Positions 1 through 9,100 of a stretch of DNA of 32,923 nt are shown piece after piece (the first letter of the stretch is position 1; each line of letters starts with the position of its first letter). Made by a program: the position numbers and the translations under genes. Source of the DNA: Acidobacteriota bacterium (GTDB lineage: Bacteria; Acidobacteriota; Terriglobia; Acidiferrales; UBA7541); the NCBI GenBank assembly GCA_021818865.1, contig JAKASX010000038.1, positions 1-32,923 of the forward strand. The letters run 5' to 3'. The notes under the pieces were generated by a model. That model saw nothing but the letters and a program-made list of their open reading frames with translations, was not told where the DNA came from and did no database searches.

Positions 1-1849
1 CGTGCGTGCCATTTCCTTCGCCGCCGCCAAGCGCCCGATCCAGATTGCACGCGGCGCTGATGAGCGCAAGATGCGTGAGAGCCTGCGGAAAATTTCCGAG
101 CGCCTCGCCACAGGCGCCGGTCTGCTCTGCATACAGCCCCAAATGGTTCGCGTAGCCCATCATCTGGTCGAAAATCAGGCGGGCGCGGTCTAGCTGGGCG
201 CGATCGGTGCGGCCTGCGCGAGTCAGCGCCTCGACTAGCCAAAACGTGCACATATTGAAGGAACCTTCCTCGCAGGTGAACCCGTCGGCTCCGTCGCCGG
301 TGTGGTAGCGGTAGACGAATCCGTTCGATACGAGTCCGCCCTCGCGCGGCGATTTCGCGATCGCTTCGAGCGTCTGCTGCATTTTGGGGTCGTTCGGAGC
401 GAGGAAAAACACCAGCGGCAGAATCAAGTTGGCGGCGTCCAGGGCATCGCTGCCGTAGCTCTGCGTGAAGGCGCCCCGCCGGGAATTCCATCCTTTTTCG
501 AAGACGTCCTCATAAATGCTGTCGCGCGCTTCCAGCCAACTTTCGCGTTCGGCGGGAAACGCGCGCTTATCGGCCAGGCGCAGCGCCCGATCGAGAGCAA
601 CCCAACACATCGCCTTGGAATAGACGAAATCCTGCGCCGGCCCGCGCATTTCCCAAACGCCTTGGTCTTTCGCACGCCAGTTGCGCGTCACCCAATTGGT
701 CAGCTTGCGAGCATCCTTCCACAGTTCGTAGGAAATCGGGGTAGCGTATTTGTTGTAAAGGTAGATCGAATCCATCAACTCGCCGTAAATATCGAGTTGG
801 CGCTGGCGGTAAGCGCCGTTTCCCACGCGAACGGGCCGCGATCCGCGATACCCCTCCAGGTGATCGAGCGTGCTTTCGGCGAGGTCGTGCCGTCCGTCGA
901 TTCCGTAAAGCACCTGCAGCGAGCCATCCGGCTCGAGTTCGTGGCAACGGGATTCGAGCCACTTCATGAATTTCGACGCTTCCTCGGTGAATCCAATTCG
1001 CATCAGCGCGTAGAGGGTGAACGCCCCGTCGCGAATCCACGTGTAGCGGTAATCCCAATTCCGGTCGCCGCCGACCGATTCCGGCAGACTGCACGTGGGC
1101 GCGGCCACGATCGCGCCGCTTGGCTCGAACGTCATCAGTTTCAGCGCCAGCGCCGAGCGGTTCACCATCTCGCGCCAGCGGCCGCGGTAGCTGGATTGCG
1201 CGAGCCAGCGACGCCAATACTTCACCGTTCGCTCGAAAAGCTCGCGCACCTCGCCTTCTTCCAGCTTTCGGCCGGCTTCGGCTCCCGGCGCAATCTGCTG
1301 CAAAACGAAAATCGCCTTTTGGCCCTCATCGAGAACGAATTCCGCCTTCGCGGTTCCATCCTCGGCCCGGAGCGGCAGCGTTGCCATCAAATCGAGCGCC
1401 ATGTCTTCCGAATCGAAAGCCACTCCCGCGCCGGTCGCTCTCACCGTGTGCTTTGCCCGGCCAAAATCGAAAGCGGGCCGGCATTCCAGGTTGAATTTCA
1501 CCGTTCCGCGCAGGCCGTGCACTTCGCGCACCAGGGCGTGTTCGCCGCCCCACTTGGGCGTCTCCTCGATCGGCATGAAATCCACGATTTCGCCCACGCC
1601 GTCGGGAGAAAGGAAGCGCGTCACCAGGACGTTCGTATCGGGCCAGTAGAACTGTTTGCGCGTCACCGCGCCATCCTGCGCCTCGATTCGAAACCATCCG
1701 CCTTTTTTGTCGTCGAGCAGCCCGGCGAAAACCGCGGGAGAATCAAATTGCGGCAGGCACAGCCAGTCGATCGTGCCGTCCATCCCGACCATCGCGGCCG
1801 TGTGAAGGTCGCCAACTACCCCGTGATTTTCAATTGGCAGGTATCCCAC
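1..1849 (-). CDS. GH15 family glucoamylase/trehalase-like glycoside hydrolase (3' end just outside window)
   Basis: Predicted exo-acting alpha-glucosidase of family GH15, releasing glucose from maltodextrins or from trehalose; family membership does not settle which. Reading from a GTG at 1849, the N-terminus carries [20 protein letters not shown] and then [15 protein letters not shown], the typical start of cytoplasmic bacterial GH15 enzymes. Further on come [15 protein letters not shown] (about residues 265-280, sugar-binding subsite), GVWEMRG with the likely general acid Glu400, and [18 protein letters not shown] (about residues 525-542), which holds the candidate general base. The frame stays open to base 2, giving about 616 residues, close to the usual family length, so only a few C-terminal residues should be missing. 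No signal peptide is seen. The GTG is chosen because AGGAGG lies 5 bases upstream. The gene diverges from gatC. Confidence 0.9.
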   Translation of the reverse strand, partial: MGYLPIENHGVVGDLHTAAMVGMDGTIDWLCLPQFDSPAVFAGLLDDKKGGWFRIEAQDGAVTRKQFYWPDTNVLVTRFLSPDGVGEIVDFMPIEETPKWGGEHALVREVHGLRGTVKFNLECRPAFDFGRAKHTVRATGAGVAFDSEDMALDLMATLPLRAEDGTAKAEFVLDEGQKAIFVLQQIAPGAEAGRKLEEGEVRELFERTVKYWRRWLAQSSYRGRWREMVNRSALALKLMTFEPSGAIVAAPTCSLPESVGGDRNWDYRYTWIRDGAFTLYALMRIGFTEEASKFMKWLESRCHELEPDGSLQVLYGIDGRHDLAESTLDHLEGYRGSRPVRVGNGAYRQRQLDIYGELMDSIYLYNKYATPISYELWKDARKLTNWVTRNWRAKDQGVWEMRGPAQDFVYSKAMCWVALDRALRLADKRAFPAERESWLEARDSIYEDVFEKGWNSRRGAFTQSYGSDALDAANLILPLVFFLAPNDPKMQQTLEAIAKSPREGGLVSNGFVYRYHTGDGADGFTCEEGSFNMCTFWLVEALTRAGRTDRAQLDRARLIFDQMMGYANHLGLYAEQTGACGEALGNFPQALTHLALISAACNLDRALGGGEGNGTH

Positions 1850-1962
1850 GCGGTCCTCCTCGCATTACTCTCTATCGCGCTTGCCCCCGCCGCCGCAACC
1901 CCCTTGCGATAAATCCTTCAGCGATTGCCGCGCTGCGGCATGCCCGGCGCTCCGCCAAATTC

Positions 1963-1971
1963 TGCTAAACT
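1963..1971 (+). promoter_or_regulatory. Possible extended -10 promoter for gatCA
   Basis: TGCTAAACT at 1963-1971 matches an extended -10 element (TGn plus a TATAAT-like hexamer). No good -35 hexamer is seen at the expected distance. It lies only 12 bases before the gatC ATG, so the transcript would have a very short leader. Pattern match only. Confidence 0.35.
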
Positions 1972-1983
1972 GGATGGCCCGCT

Positions 1984-2292
1984 ATGAAAATCACGCGCGA
2001 AACCGTGCTTCACGTGGCCGATCTCGCCCATCTCGAGCTTTCCGCTTCCGAGCTCGGAACCTACCGCGAGCAGCTCGACCAGATTCTCACCTATATCGAA
2101 AAGCTCAACGCGCTTGATACATCGAGCGTCGATCCGCTGGCTCAGGTGGTCGCGGCAGCGGCCGATCCCTCGGCCGCGTGGCGCGACGACGAAACGCGCG
2201 GCGCCGGCATCACCGCCGAAGCCCTCGCCGCCGCTCCCGACGCGCAGCCGCCGTTTTTCCGCGTGCCCAAGGTGATCGAGCGAGAATCATGA
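1984..2292 (+). CDS. gatC: Asp-tRNA(Asn)/Glu-tRNA(Gln) amidotransferase subunit C
   Basis: Small subunit of the GatCAB amidotransferase, which converts Glu-tRNA(Gln) and Asp-tRNA(Asn) to Gln-tRNA(Gln) and Asn-tRNA(Asn) in the cytoplasm. The 102-residue length is typical. The N-terminal half has the family pattern: a start like [19 protein letters not shown], then a helix with [15 protein letters not shown]. The C-terminal tail ends [13 protein letters not shown]; the F-R-V-P-K-V-I-E motif wraps along GatA in known complexes. The stop codon overlaps the start of gatA (ATGA at 2289-2292), so the two are translationally coupled. gatB is not in the window. Confidence 0.95.
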   Translation: MKITRETVLHVADLAHLELSASELGTYREQLDQILTYIEKLNALDTSSVDPLAQVVAAAADPSAAWRDDETRGAGITAEALAAAPDAQPPFFRVPKVIERES

Positions 2293-3734
2293 CCGCTCCA
2301 CGCAAGACTCCGTCGGCCGCCGAGATTCGCGCCGGCCTCGCCGCGAAGAAATTCACGGCGCGTGAATTGCTTGACGATTGCTACACGCGAATCGCCGGCG
2401 AAAATCCGCGGCTTAACGCTTTTCTGGCGCTTTCCCCGGAGCGCGCCTACGCCCAAGCCGACCGCCTGGACGCACTGGTCGCACGCGGCGAGCAGCTTCC
2501 ACCGCTGGCCGGGCTCACCCTCGGCGTGAAAGACGTGCTCGCGACGCGAGGAACGCCGACCACCTGCGGCTCGCGCATCCTCGAGGATTACCGCCCGCCT
2601 TACGATGCCACCGTCATCGAGCGCGTGGAACGCGCCGGCGCGCTCATCGTCGGCAAAACGAATTGCGATGAATTCGCCATGGGCAGTTCGAACGAAAATT
2701 CGGCTTACGGCCTTGTGCGGAATCCCGTCGCGCCCGATCGCGTACCCGGCGGATCGAGCGGAGGGTCGGCAGCCGCCGTGGCTGCGGGGCTGGTTTGCGC
2801 CGCGCTGGGCACCGACACCGGCGGTTCGGTGCGGCAGCCGGGAGCGCTGTGCGGCATTCCAGCGCTGATGCCCACCTACGGCCGCGTTTCGCGCTACGGT
2901 CTCATTGCCTTTGCGTCGTCGCTCGACCGGGTGGGCCCGATGACCGGCTGCGTGGCCGACGCCGCGGCGCTGCTGGGCGCGATCGCCGGCAGCGATCCGT
3001 GCGATTCCACGTCCGCTCCCGTCCCCGTGCCCGATTACGCGGCTGCGCTCACGGGTGCCGTTGCCGGGATGCGGATCGGCGTTCCGCGCGAATATTTCGG
3101 CGAAGGGATGGATGGCGATGTGCGCGCACGGGTGGAAGCAGCCATCGCGCGGCTCGAATCGCTTGGCTGCCAGCGCGTTCCGCTCGAAATGCCGCATACC
3201 GATTACGCGATTGCCACGTATTATCTGATCGCGACGGCCGAAGCCAGCTCGAACCTGGCGCGCTACGACGGCGTGCGCTACGGCTTGCGCGCTCCCGCCG
3301 ACACCCTGGCGGGAATGTACCGGAAAACGCGCGGGGCAGGCTTCGGCGCCGAGGTGAAACGCCGCATCATGCTGGGCACCTATGCGCTTTCGGCGGGCTA
3401 TTACGAAGCCTATTACCTGAAAGCGCAAAAAGTGCGCACGCTCATCGCGCGCGATTTCCATCTCGCTTTCGAGAAGTGCGATCTGATCGTCACGCCCACT
3501 TCGCCCATCCCCGCTTTCCGGCTGGGAGAACGCACGGCCGACCCGCTCGCGATGTATCTGGCTGATATTTACACGGTCACCGGCTCGCTCGCCGGCGTTC
3601 CCGGAATTTCCGTGCCTTGCGGCCTGACGAGCGAGGGATTGCCGGTGGGCCTGCAAATTTTCGGCCCCCATTTCGGAGAAGACCGCGTTCTGGCCCTGGC
3701 CTACGCCTTTGAGCGGTCCTCATCGGCCGCCTGA
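2289..3734 (+). CDS. gatA: Asp-tRNA(Asn)/Glu-tRNA(Gln) amidotransferase subunit A
   Basis: Glutaminase subunit of GatCAB, an amidase-signature enzyme that frees ammonia from glutamine for the transamidation of mischarged tRNA. The ATG at 2289 overlaps the gatC stop and gives 481 residues, the normal length. The catalytic elements are present: the Lys of GVKD, the cis-Ser region [14 protein letters not shown], and the nucleophile Ser in [12 protein letters not shown]. The later motifs [18 protein letters not shown] and [18 protein letters not shown] are also intact. One oddity is [11 protein letters not shown] where most GatA proteins have CGVVGLKPTYG, a change just after the nucleophile strand. 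Mature function is not in doubt. A later in-frame start is unnecessary, because this ATG sits at the coupled position. Confidence 0.96.
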   Translation: MTAPRKTPSAAEIRAGLAAKKFTARELLDDCYTRIAGENPRLNAFLALSPERAYAQADRLDALVARGEQLPPLAGLTLGVKDVLATRGTPTTCGSRILEDYRPPYDATVIERVERAGALIVGKTNCDEFAMGSSNENSAYGLVRNPVAPDRVPGGSSGGSAAAVAAGLVCAALGTDTGGSVRQPGALCGIPALMPTYGRVSRYGLIAFASSLDRVGPMTGCVADAAALLGAIAGSDPCDSTSAPVPVPDYAAALTGAVAGMRIGVPREYFGEGMDGDVRARVEAAIARLESLGCQRVPLEMPHTDYAIATYYLIATAEASSNLARYDGVRYGLRAPADTLAGMYRKTRGAGFGAEVKRRIMLGTYALSAGYYEAYYLKAQKVRTLIARDFHLAFEKCDLIVTPTSPIPAFRLGERTADPLAMYLADIYTVTGSLAGVPGISVPCGLTSEGLPVGLQIFGPHFGEDRVLALAYAFERSSSAA

Positions 3735-3956
3735 TCGCCTTCCCCAACGCCAACCCCATACAGCTGTAGTTCTAGAACTGTTCCCGCACGGCTCCATGTC
3801 TATCCGATGACCCAGACGAAAGGCGCCCGCGCGTATCTTGCGTTCTTTTGCACCGAAGGGGATCAGCTAATGTGCGATTCGACACTTCGGCCTTTTCGTA
3901 CTCTTGAGCAGCCATCCGTTTCGGGCGAGCATCGTAGAAATTAAGGAGCGCTGGAC
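3735..3956. other. Intergenic region after gatA with palindromes and a weak hairpin
   Basis: No gene is seen. The stretch holds two adjacent perfect palindromes (ACAGCTGT at 3760-3767 and AGTTCTAGAACT at 3768-3779). It also holds an imperfect hairpin with arms CCGAAG 3853-3858 and CTTCGG 3885-3890 followed by CCTTTT, which may be a weak gatA terminator. The ribosome binding site AAGGAG of the next gene is at its end. Confidence 0.5.
3768..3779. promoter_or_regulatory. 12-base perfect palindrome, candidate operator
   Basis: AGTTCTAGAACT is its own reverse complement and directly abuts a second 8-base palindrome at 3760-3767. Such a site suits a dimeric regulator. It lies between gatA and a small HTH-like gene. 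No regulator is known for it; operator function is inferred from symmetry alone. Confidence 0.35.
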
Positions 3957-4205
3957 GTGCTAACGATTCGATCGAGCCAGAAGTTTTTCACCGAGGAAGA
4001 AGTCTCCTCGCTCACAGGCATCTGCCTGGACCATCTTCGCGCGCTGGCGGGCAATCACCATCTCGGCTCGTTCATCGAAGCCGCGCAACAGGCTGGCTCG
4101 ACGGCCCTCGAAGCGGCGCAGGCAGCCGGCGCGCGCGCTCACCTGCTCTTCAGCGTCTCCGATCTCTACATCGTCACCGCGCTTTTCCCCCGCTGCCAGC
4201 ATTAG
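3957..4205 (+). CDS. Small HTH-like protein of unknown function (82 aa)
   Basis: A short cytoplasmic protein starting at GTG, with AAGGAG 8 bases upstream. Residues 11-35 (FTEEEVSSLTGICLDHLRAL) resemble the winged-helix start of MerR/excisionase-type DNA-binding domains, in which a Thr/Glu-rich turn precedes a recognition helix. The middle is Ala-rich and helical (EAAQQAGSTALEAAQAAGA). The end, FSVSDLYIVTALFPRCQH, looks like a conserved tail with a Cys-Gln-His finish. I do not recognise a named family; a DNA-binding or protein-binding adaptor role is inferred. It stands alone between gatA and a secreted protein gene, and has no membrane segment or signal peptide. Clear coding frame and RBS make it a likely real gene. 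Confidence 0.65.
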   Translation: MLTIRSSQKFFTEEEVSSLTGICLDHLRALAGNHHLGSFIEAAQQAGSTALEAAQAAGARAHLLFSVSDLYIVTALFPRCQH

Positions 4206-4260
4206 CCCGCACGGCCTCGAATCACATCGCCGGTCATTCCGCGTCCTTATTTGTCTTGCG

Positions 4261-4290
4261 TTGCCCGCGGGCGCCTCTCGGCTTTATGCT
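4261..4290 (+). promoter_or_regulatory. Candidate sigma-70 promoter for the secreted protein gene
   Basis: TTGCCC (4261-4266), an 18-base spacer and TATGCT (4285-4290) form a plausible promoter. Downstream, the leader contains an inverted repeat (GCGTGGC / GCCACGC, 7 bp perfect, ending about 17 bases before the start codon) that could hide the ribosome binding site. Pattern match only. Confidence 0.4.
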
Positions 4291-4344
4291 AGGTAGCGTG
4301 GCGGGGCCAACGGTCACGCGGAAGCCACGCCAACGGGGATTCCG

Positions 4345-5280
4345 GTGAAAATGGGGGCGAATCTTCGCATCGCACGGAACGTCATCCTCGGCGTTTCTCT
4401 GGTTTTCCTGCTTTTCTCGCTGCCACTCGCCGCACAATCGAAACCCGCCACGTCTCAGCCCTCGCCGCAAAGCGTCGAAAGCGCGGAAGGCATTCGAGGC
4501 CAGAAACTCATCCTCAAGGACGGCAGCTACCTGCTGATCAGCAAATACCAGATCGTCGGCGACCGCGTCCGGTACTACAGCGTCGAACGCTCGGAATGGG
4601 AAGAAATTCCGTCGAGCCTGGTGAACTGGCCGGCGACGCGCAAAGCCGCCGGCGCGCCCAGCGCCGCTGAAAAGAAAGCGATGCGGCTGGCTCGCGACGT
4701 GGATATCGAGGCCCATCCCGAAGAGTACGACGTGGGTCCGGGCCTCGGGCTGCCGGTGGGCGTGCTGCTTCCGCCGGGACAGGGCATGTTCGCCTACAGC
4801 GACGGTGCGATCCTCAAACTGAACACCGATCTCGCCAAGCTCAATCTGAATAAAGGGCGGTTCCTCGCCACGCTCGTCGTGCCCGTTCCCGTGCTTTCGA
4901 AAACATACACGGTTTCGCTTGCCGGCAAACACGCGAAAACCCGCTTCGCCAGCCCCGAGCCCGTTTTCTTCTATCGCACATCGAGCCGCCTGCGGCCGCG
5001 TTTTCGCCTGATTCAAGCCACCATTCACGGCAAACGCCGCGATCTCGAGGTGCGCAGCGTATATTTCGGCGAAAAGCGGACCAAGGCCGATGAAATTCCC
5101 CTGACGATGCACCAGGTCGAAAACGACACCTATCGCATTACCGCGGACCAGGATCTTTCTCCCGGCGAATACGTTCTGGCGGAAGTGGACCCCGGCCAGG
5201 GCATCGATATGTACGTTTGGGATTTCGGCGTCGAGGGCTCGCACGCGAAGCCGCAAGGCAAAAAGCACAAGAAGAAATAG
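4345..5280 (+). CDS. Secreted protein of unknown function (311 aa)
   Basis: Exported protein with a clear signal peptide: basic n-region (MKMGANLRIARN), hydrophobic core at about residues 13-28 and a probable cleavage after LPLAA (residue 30). A short Ser/Pro-rich linker follows. Next is a segment that begins LILKDGSYLLISKYQIVGD and ends EWEEIPSSLVNW; this pattern (a lysine-aspartate-glycine turn, then a strand and a Trp-Glu-Glu-Ile-Pro) recurs in acidobacterial envelope proteins, as far as I recall. The C-terminal two thirds look beta-rich, and the chain ends in a very basic tail (KPQGKKHKKK). No catalytic motif is recognised. Start may be GTG 4345 or ATG 4351; both keep the signal peptide. 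It converges on the next gene. Confidence 0.8.
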   Translation: MKMGANLRIARNVILGVSLVFLLFSLPLAAQSKPATSQPSPQSVESAEGIRGQKLILKDGSYLLISKYQIVGDRVRYYSVERSEWEEIPSSLVNWPATRKAAGAPSAAEKKAMRLARDVDIEAHPEEYDVGPGLGLPVGVLLPPGQGMFAYSDGAILKLNTDLAKLNLNKGRFLATLVVPVPVLSKTYTVSLAGKHAKTRFASPEPVFFYRTSSRLRPRFRLIQATIHGKRRDLEVRSVYFGEKRTKADEIPLTMHQVENDTYRITADQDLSPGEYVLAEVDPGQGIDMYVWDFGVEGSHAKPQGKKHKKK

Positions 5281-5419
5281 GTTTCTGCCGCCGCTCCCGC
5301 CCCGTTCCCCGGAAAGCTCAAAGAGGCCGAAATGGAACCTTCCGATTCACGCTCGCGCGGACGCGGATGAGTGACGCCCGCGCGAGCTACGACGAAAGCG
5401 CCGGAAGATTGGCCGCCGC

Positions 5420-5818
5420 TTACTTCCACTCCCACATCTTGGTGTTGGTTTTCCCTTCCGGATCAACATCGTATTCGAAGACAACAGCGACGGCGTTCAA
5501 CGGCGCCAGCTTCTTCGCCGTTGTCTGAAAATAGAGAATGCCTCGATAGCTGAGTGCTCCCTTGTCCTTCAGCTGTCCACGCCCCGAACCTTTCCACGTG
5601 GCCATGTCACCGTCCTGAGTGACTACCACGCCTTCCCCTTCGCCGTACAGCGAGCCGTCGGCACCGACAACGGACGTATAGGTCGCGAAGCCGCTGGTCG
5701 CCACTCCTAGCATTTTCCCACTCTCCTCGAAAGACACTTCCACCTTCAACGGATTCGTCGAAAGCACTCTTCGCACGATTCGTTTCCCCGACGTTTCACC
5801 AATCTGTTTTCCCAGCAT
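5420..5818 (-). CDS. Conserved hypothetical protein, beta-rich (132 aa)
   Basis: The chosen start (ATG at 5818) has GGAGGGG 5 bases upstream; longer readings of the frame lack support. The protein begins MLGKQIGETSGKRIVRRVL and has no signal peptide or membrane segment. It is predicted to be nearly all beta strand, with regularly spaced Gly turns (GSLYGEGEGVVVTQDGDMATWKG is split over several strands) and a conserved-looking end, TKMWEWK. I recognise the pattern as a widespread uncharacterised family but cannot name a function; a small beta-barrel is inferred. It follows the rpoC terminator in the same direction with its own candidate promoter at 5891-5919, so it is probably transcribed independently. 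Confidence 0.75.
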   Translation of the reverse strand: MLGKQIGETSGKRIVRRVLSTNPLKVEVSFEESGKMLGVATSGFATYTSVVGADGSLYGEGEGVVVTQDGDMATWKGSGRGQLKDKGALSYRGILYFQTTAKKLAPLNAVAVVFEYDVDPEGKTNTKMWEWK

Positions 5819-5890
5819 GGTATCCCCTCCAAGTGAGGTGTAAAGCGGGAATGAATCGAAAAGGCCTTTCAGGCACCACTCTGGGCGAGA

Positions 5891-5919
5891 AGTATACGCC
5901 TGCCGCACCCGCGAGTCAC
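5891..5919 (-). promoter_or_regulatory. Candidate sigma-70 promoter for the 132-aa protein
   Basis: On the minus strand, GTGACT (-35, 5914-5919), a 17-base spacer and TATACT (-10, 5891-5896). The -10 matches consensus at five of six positions. The transcript would start near 5884, with a leader of about 65 bases. Confidence 0.45.
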
Positions 5920-6000
5920 GAAAAGCAAGGGCACGGGTCTTCCCGGGGTGCCCGTCCAACTCCCTGCCGGATCGGAGCGCAACCTTTGCGCGTCGAGTTC

Positions 6001-6060
6001 GACCGAAAAAAGGAAATGGCGGGAAGCGCAAATCGCGCCTCCCGCCAAATTGTTTCGGTC
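6001..6060 (-). terminator. Rho-independent terminator after rpoC
   Basis: Minus-strand arms GGCGGGAGGCGC (6035-6046) and GCGCTTCCCGCC (6018-6029) form a 12-bp stem with one G-U pair and a 5-base loop. It is followed by ATTTCCTTTTTT. Outer sequences GACCGAAA and TTTCGGTC (6053-6060 / 6001-6008) can pair as well. It lies about 50 bases past the rpoC stop and ends the operon. Confidence 0.9.
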
Positions 6061-6111
6061 GGTTGTTAGTTACGGCCACGCGTTGCGCGGCCGCGCGTCT
6101 TCCGTCCGAGT

Positions 6112-9100
6112 TTAACCTTCCGCGACGGCTCCGGTGTCCTTGCGCAGGTAATCGAGCGTGGCCGCTTCTTCCGGCGTCAGCTCCGTTGGAACGATCTCTT
6201 CCTTCGGAACTTCGGTCAGCAGCTTGATCCCGCGGTAGTGGTGGAAACCGGTGCCGGCCGGGATCAGCCGTCCGACGATCACGTTTTCCTTCAGCCCGCG
6301 AAGGTAATCCACCTTGCCCGCGATCGCCGCTTCGGTGAGCACGCGAGTGGTTTCCTGGAAGCTCGCGGCGGAAATGAACGAATCGGTGGAAAGCGAAGCC
6401 TTGGTGATGCCGAGCAGGAGCGGCCGGCCTGTGGCGGGACGTCCACCCTCCTGGATGGCACGCTCGTTCTCCTCGCGGAAGCGGAACTTATCCACCTGCT
6501 CGTCGAGCAGGAAGCTGGTATCGCCCACTTCCTCGACTTTCACCCAGCGCATCATCTGACGGGCGATCGTTTCGATGTGCTTGTCGTTGATGTTCACGCC
6601 CTGCAGCCGGTACACCTCCTGAATCGCGTTCACGAGGTAGGCCTGGGTGAACTTCTCGCCGAGCACGGCCAGCAGGTCGTGCGGGTTCAGCGGGCCATCG
6701 ATCAGCGGCTCGCCGGCGCGCACGCGCTCGCCTTCCTGGACGTTGATGTGGACGCCGCGCGGAATGGCGTATTCCTTGGTGGTTTTCCCGTCCTCGCTCT
6801 GGACGTAGATTTTCCGCGCGCCCTTGGAAATCTCGCCGTATTTGACGATACCGTCGATTTCGCTGATGACGGCGGAATCGCGCGGACGCCGCGTTTCAAA
6901 GAGTTCCGTCACGCGCGGCAAGCCGCCCGTGATGTCCTTGGTGCGCGTGGTTTCGCGCGGGATTTTCGCCAGGATGTCGCCCGGAGCCACTTCGTCGCCA
7001 TCGGCCACCATCAAGTGCGCGCGGGAAGGCATCAGGTATTTCTTTTTCGCCTTGCCGCTCGCGTCGCGAACCTGGATCGTCGGCTGGTGCTTTTCGTCGC
7101 CTGGCGGCAGCGTCACGACCAACTGCGCCAGTCCGGTGACTTCGTCCACCTGCTCCTCGATGGTCAGCCCGGCGACCAGGTCCTTGAACTGCACCGTGCC
7201 GCCCGTTTCGGTGAGGATCGAGAAGGTGTAGGGATCCCATTCCACCAGCGTCTGGCCCACCTGCACCGGCTCGCCTTCGCGCACCTTCAGCCGCGCGCCG
7301 TAGACCACGTGGTGGCGCTCCTTCTCGCGTCCTTTTTCATCCACGATCGCGATCAAGCCCGAACGATTCATCGCGATCAGCGCCTTCGCTCGGCCTTCCA
7401 CCACGTTCAGGTCCACGAACCGCGCGAAACCGGCGCTGCGCGCTTCGATTTTGGACTGCTCGCCGACCCGGGTGGCCGCGCCGCCGATGTGGAACGTCCG
7501 CATCGTCAGCTGCGTGCCCGGCTCGCCGATCGATTGCGCCGCGATCACGCCCACCGCTTCGCCTAGTTCCGCCATGCGGCCGGTGGCGAGGTTGCGTCCG
7601 TAGCACAACTCGCAGGCGCCACGCCGCGATTCGCACGTCAGCACCGAACGGATCTTCACCCGTTCGATACCGGCGTCCTGAATGGCATTCGCGAGTTCCT
7701 CGGTGATTTCCTGGTTGACGTCAACGATCACGTTGCCTTCGTAATCGCGGATGCGCTCGAGCGAAACGCGACCGATGACGCGGTCGCGCAGCGGTTCCAC
7801 TTCCACGCCGGCTTCGAGCAGCGGTTCGACCACGATTCCGTCGGCCGTGCCGCAATCTTTTTCGGCGATGATGACGTCCTGGGCCACGTCTACCAGCCGC
7901 CGCGTGAGGTAACCGGAATCGGCCGTCTTCAGCGCCGTGTCCGCCAAACCTTTGCGCGCGCCGTGCGTCGAAATGAAGTATTGCAGCACGGTCAGGCCTT
8001 CGCGGAAGTTCGAGGTGATCGGCGTCTCGATGATTTCGCCCGAGGGCTTCGCCATCAAGCCGCGCATTCCGGAAAGCTGGCGAATCTGCTGTTTCGATCC
8101 GCGGGCGCCGGAATCGGCCATCACGAAAATCGGGTTGATCACGCCCTGCTTGTCCTGCTCTTCCATGGCCTTGAACATCTCGTCGGCCACGCGCTCGGTG
8201 ACTTCACCCCAGATCGCGGTCACCTTGTTGTACCGTTCGCCGTTGGTGATCGCGCCGTCGAGGTATTGCTGCTGCACCTTCACCACTTCGCGTTCGGCCG
8301 AGCCGACCAGCCGCGGCTTGTCGGCCGGAATGACCATGTCGTCGATGCCGATGGAAATTCCCGACCGCGTGGCGTACTGGAAGCCGAGCGCCTTCAGCTC
8401 GTCGAGCATATGCACCGTCATTTCCAGCCCGAAGCGCAAATAGCCGTATTGCGCCAGCATCTGTGCGCCCTTCTTCTTCAGCAGGCCGTTGACGAACGGC
8501 ATTTCTTTCGGCAGGTGGTCGTTGAAAATCACGCGGCCGACGGTGGTATTCAGGAACTGCCGGTCCACGTGAATCGCTTCGGTGTGAAGCACGTCCTGGT
8601 CGTCGAACGCGGTGGTCAAATCGATCACGTCGCCGGTGTAGCGGTAGCGAATCGGCGTCAGGAGCTCGACCTGGCCCGCTTCAAGCGCCAGCACCACGTC
8701 TTCGGTGGTGGCGAAGGCCCGGCCTTCGCCCTTCGATCCCGGCTTCGCCTTCGTCAGGTAGTAAAGCCCGAGCACCATATCCTGTGTCGGCACGGCCAGC
8801 GGCATGCCGTTCGCCGGCGACAGAATGTTGTTGGCACTCAGCATCAACACGTGGGCTTCGATCTGCGCTTCCGGCGAAAGCGGGATGTGAACGGCCATCT
8901 GGTCGCCGTCGAAATCGGCGTTGAACGCCGGGCACACGAGCGGATGGATGCGGATCGCCTTGCCTTCGATCAGCACCGGCTCGAACGCCTGAATGCCCAG
9001 CCGGTGCAGCGTCGGCGCGCGGTTTAGCAACACCGGGTGCTCGCGCGTCACATCTTCCAGAATGTCCCAGACCACCGGCTCCTGCCGCTCAACCGTCTCC

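Noticed and set aside
302-1912. Long plus-strand open frame opposite the GH15 gene
   Set aside because: The opposite strand encodes an unmistakable GH15 protein. The plus frame has Arg/His/Ala-rich composition typical of an antisense shadow in GC-rich DNA.
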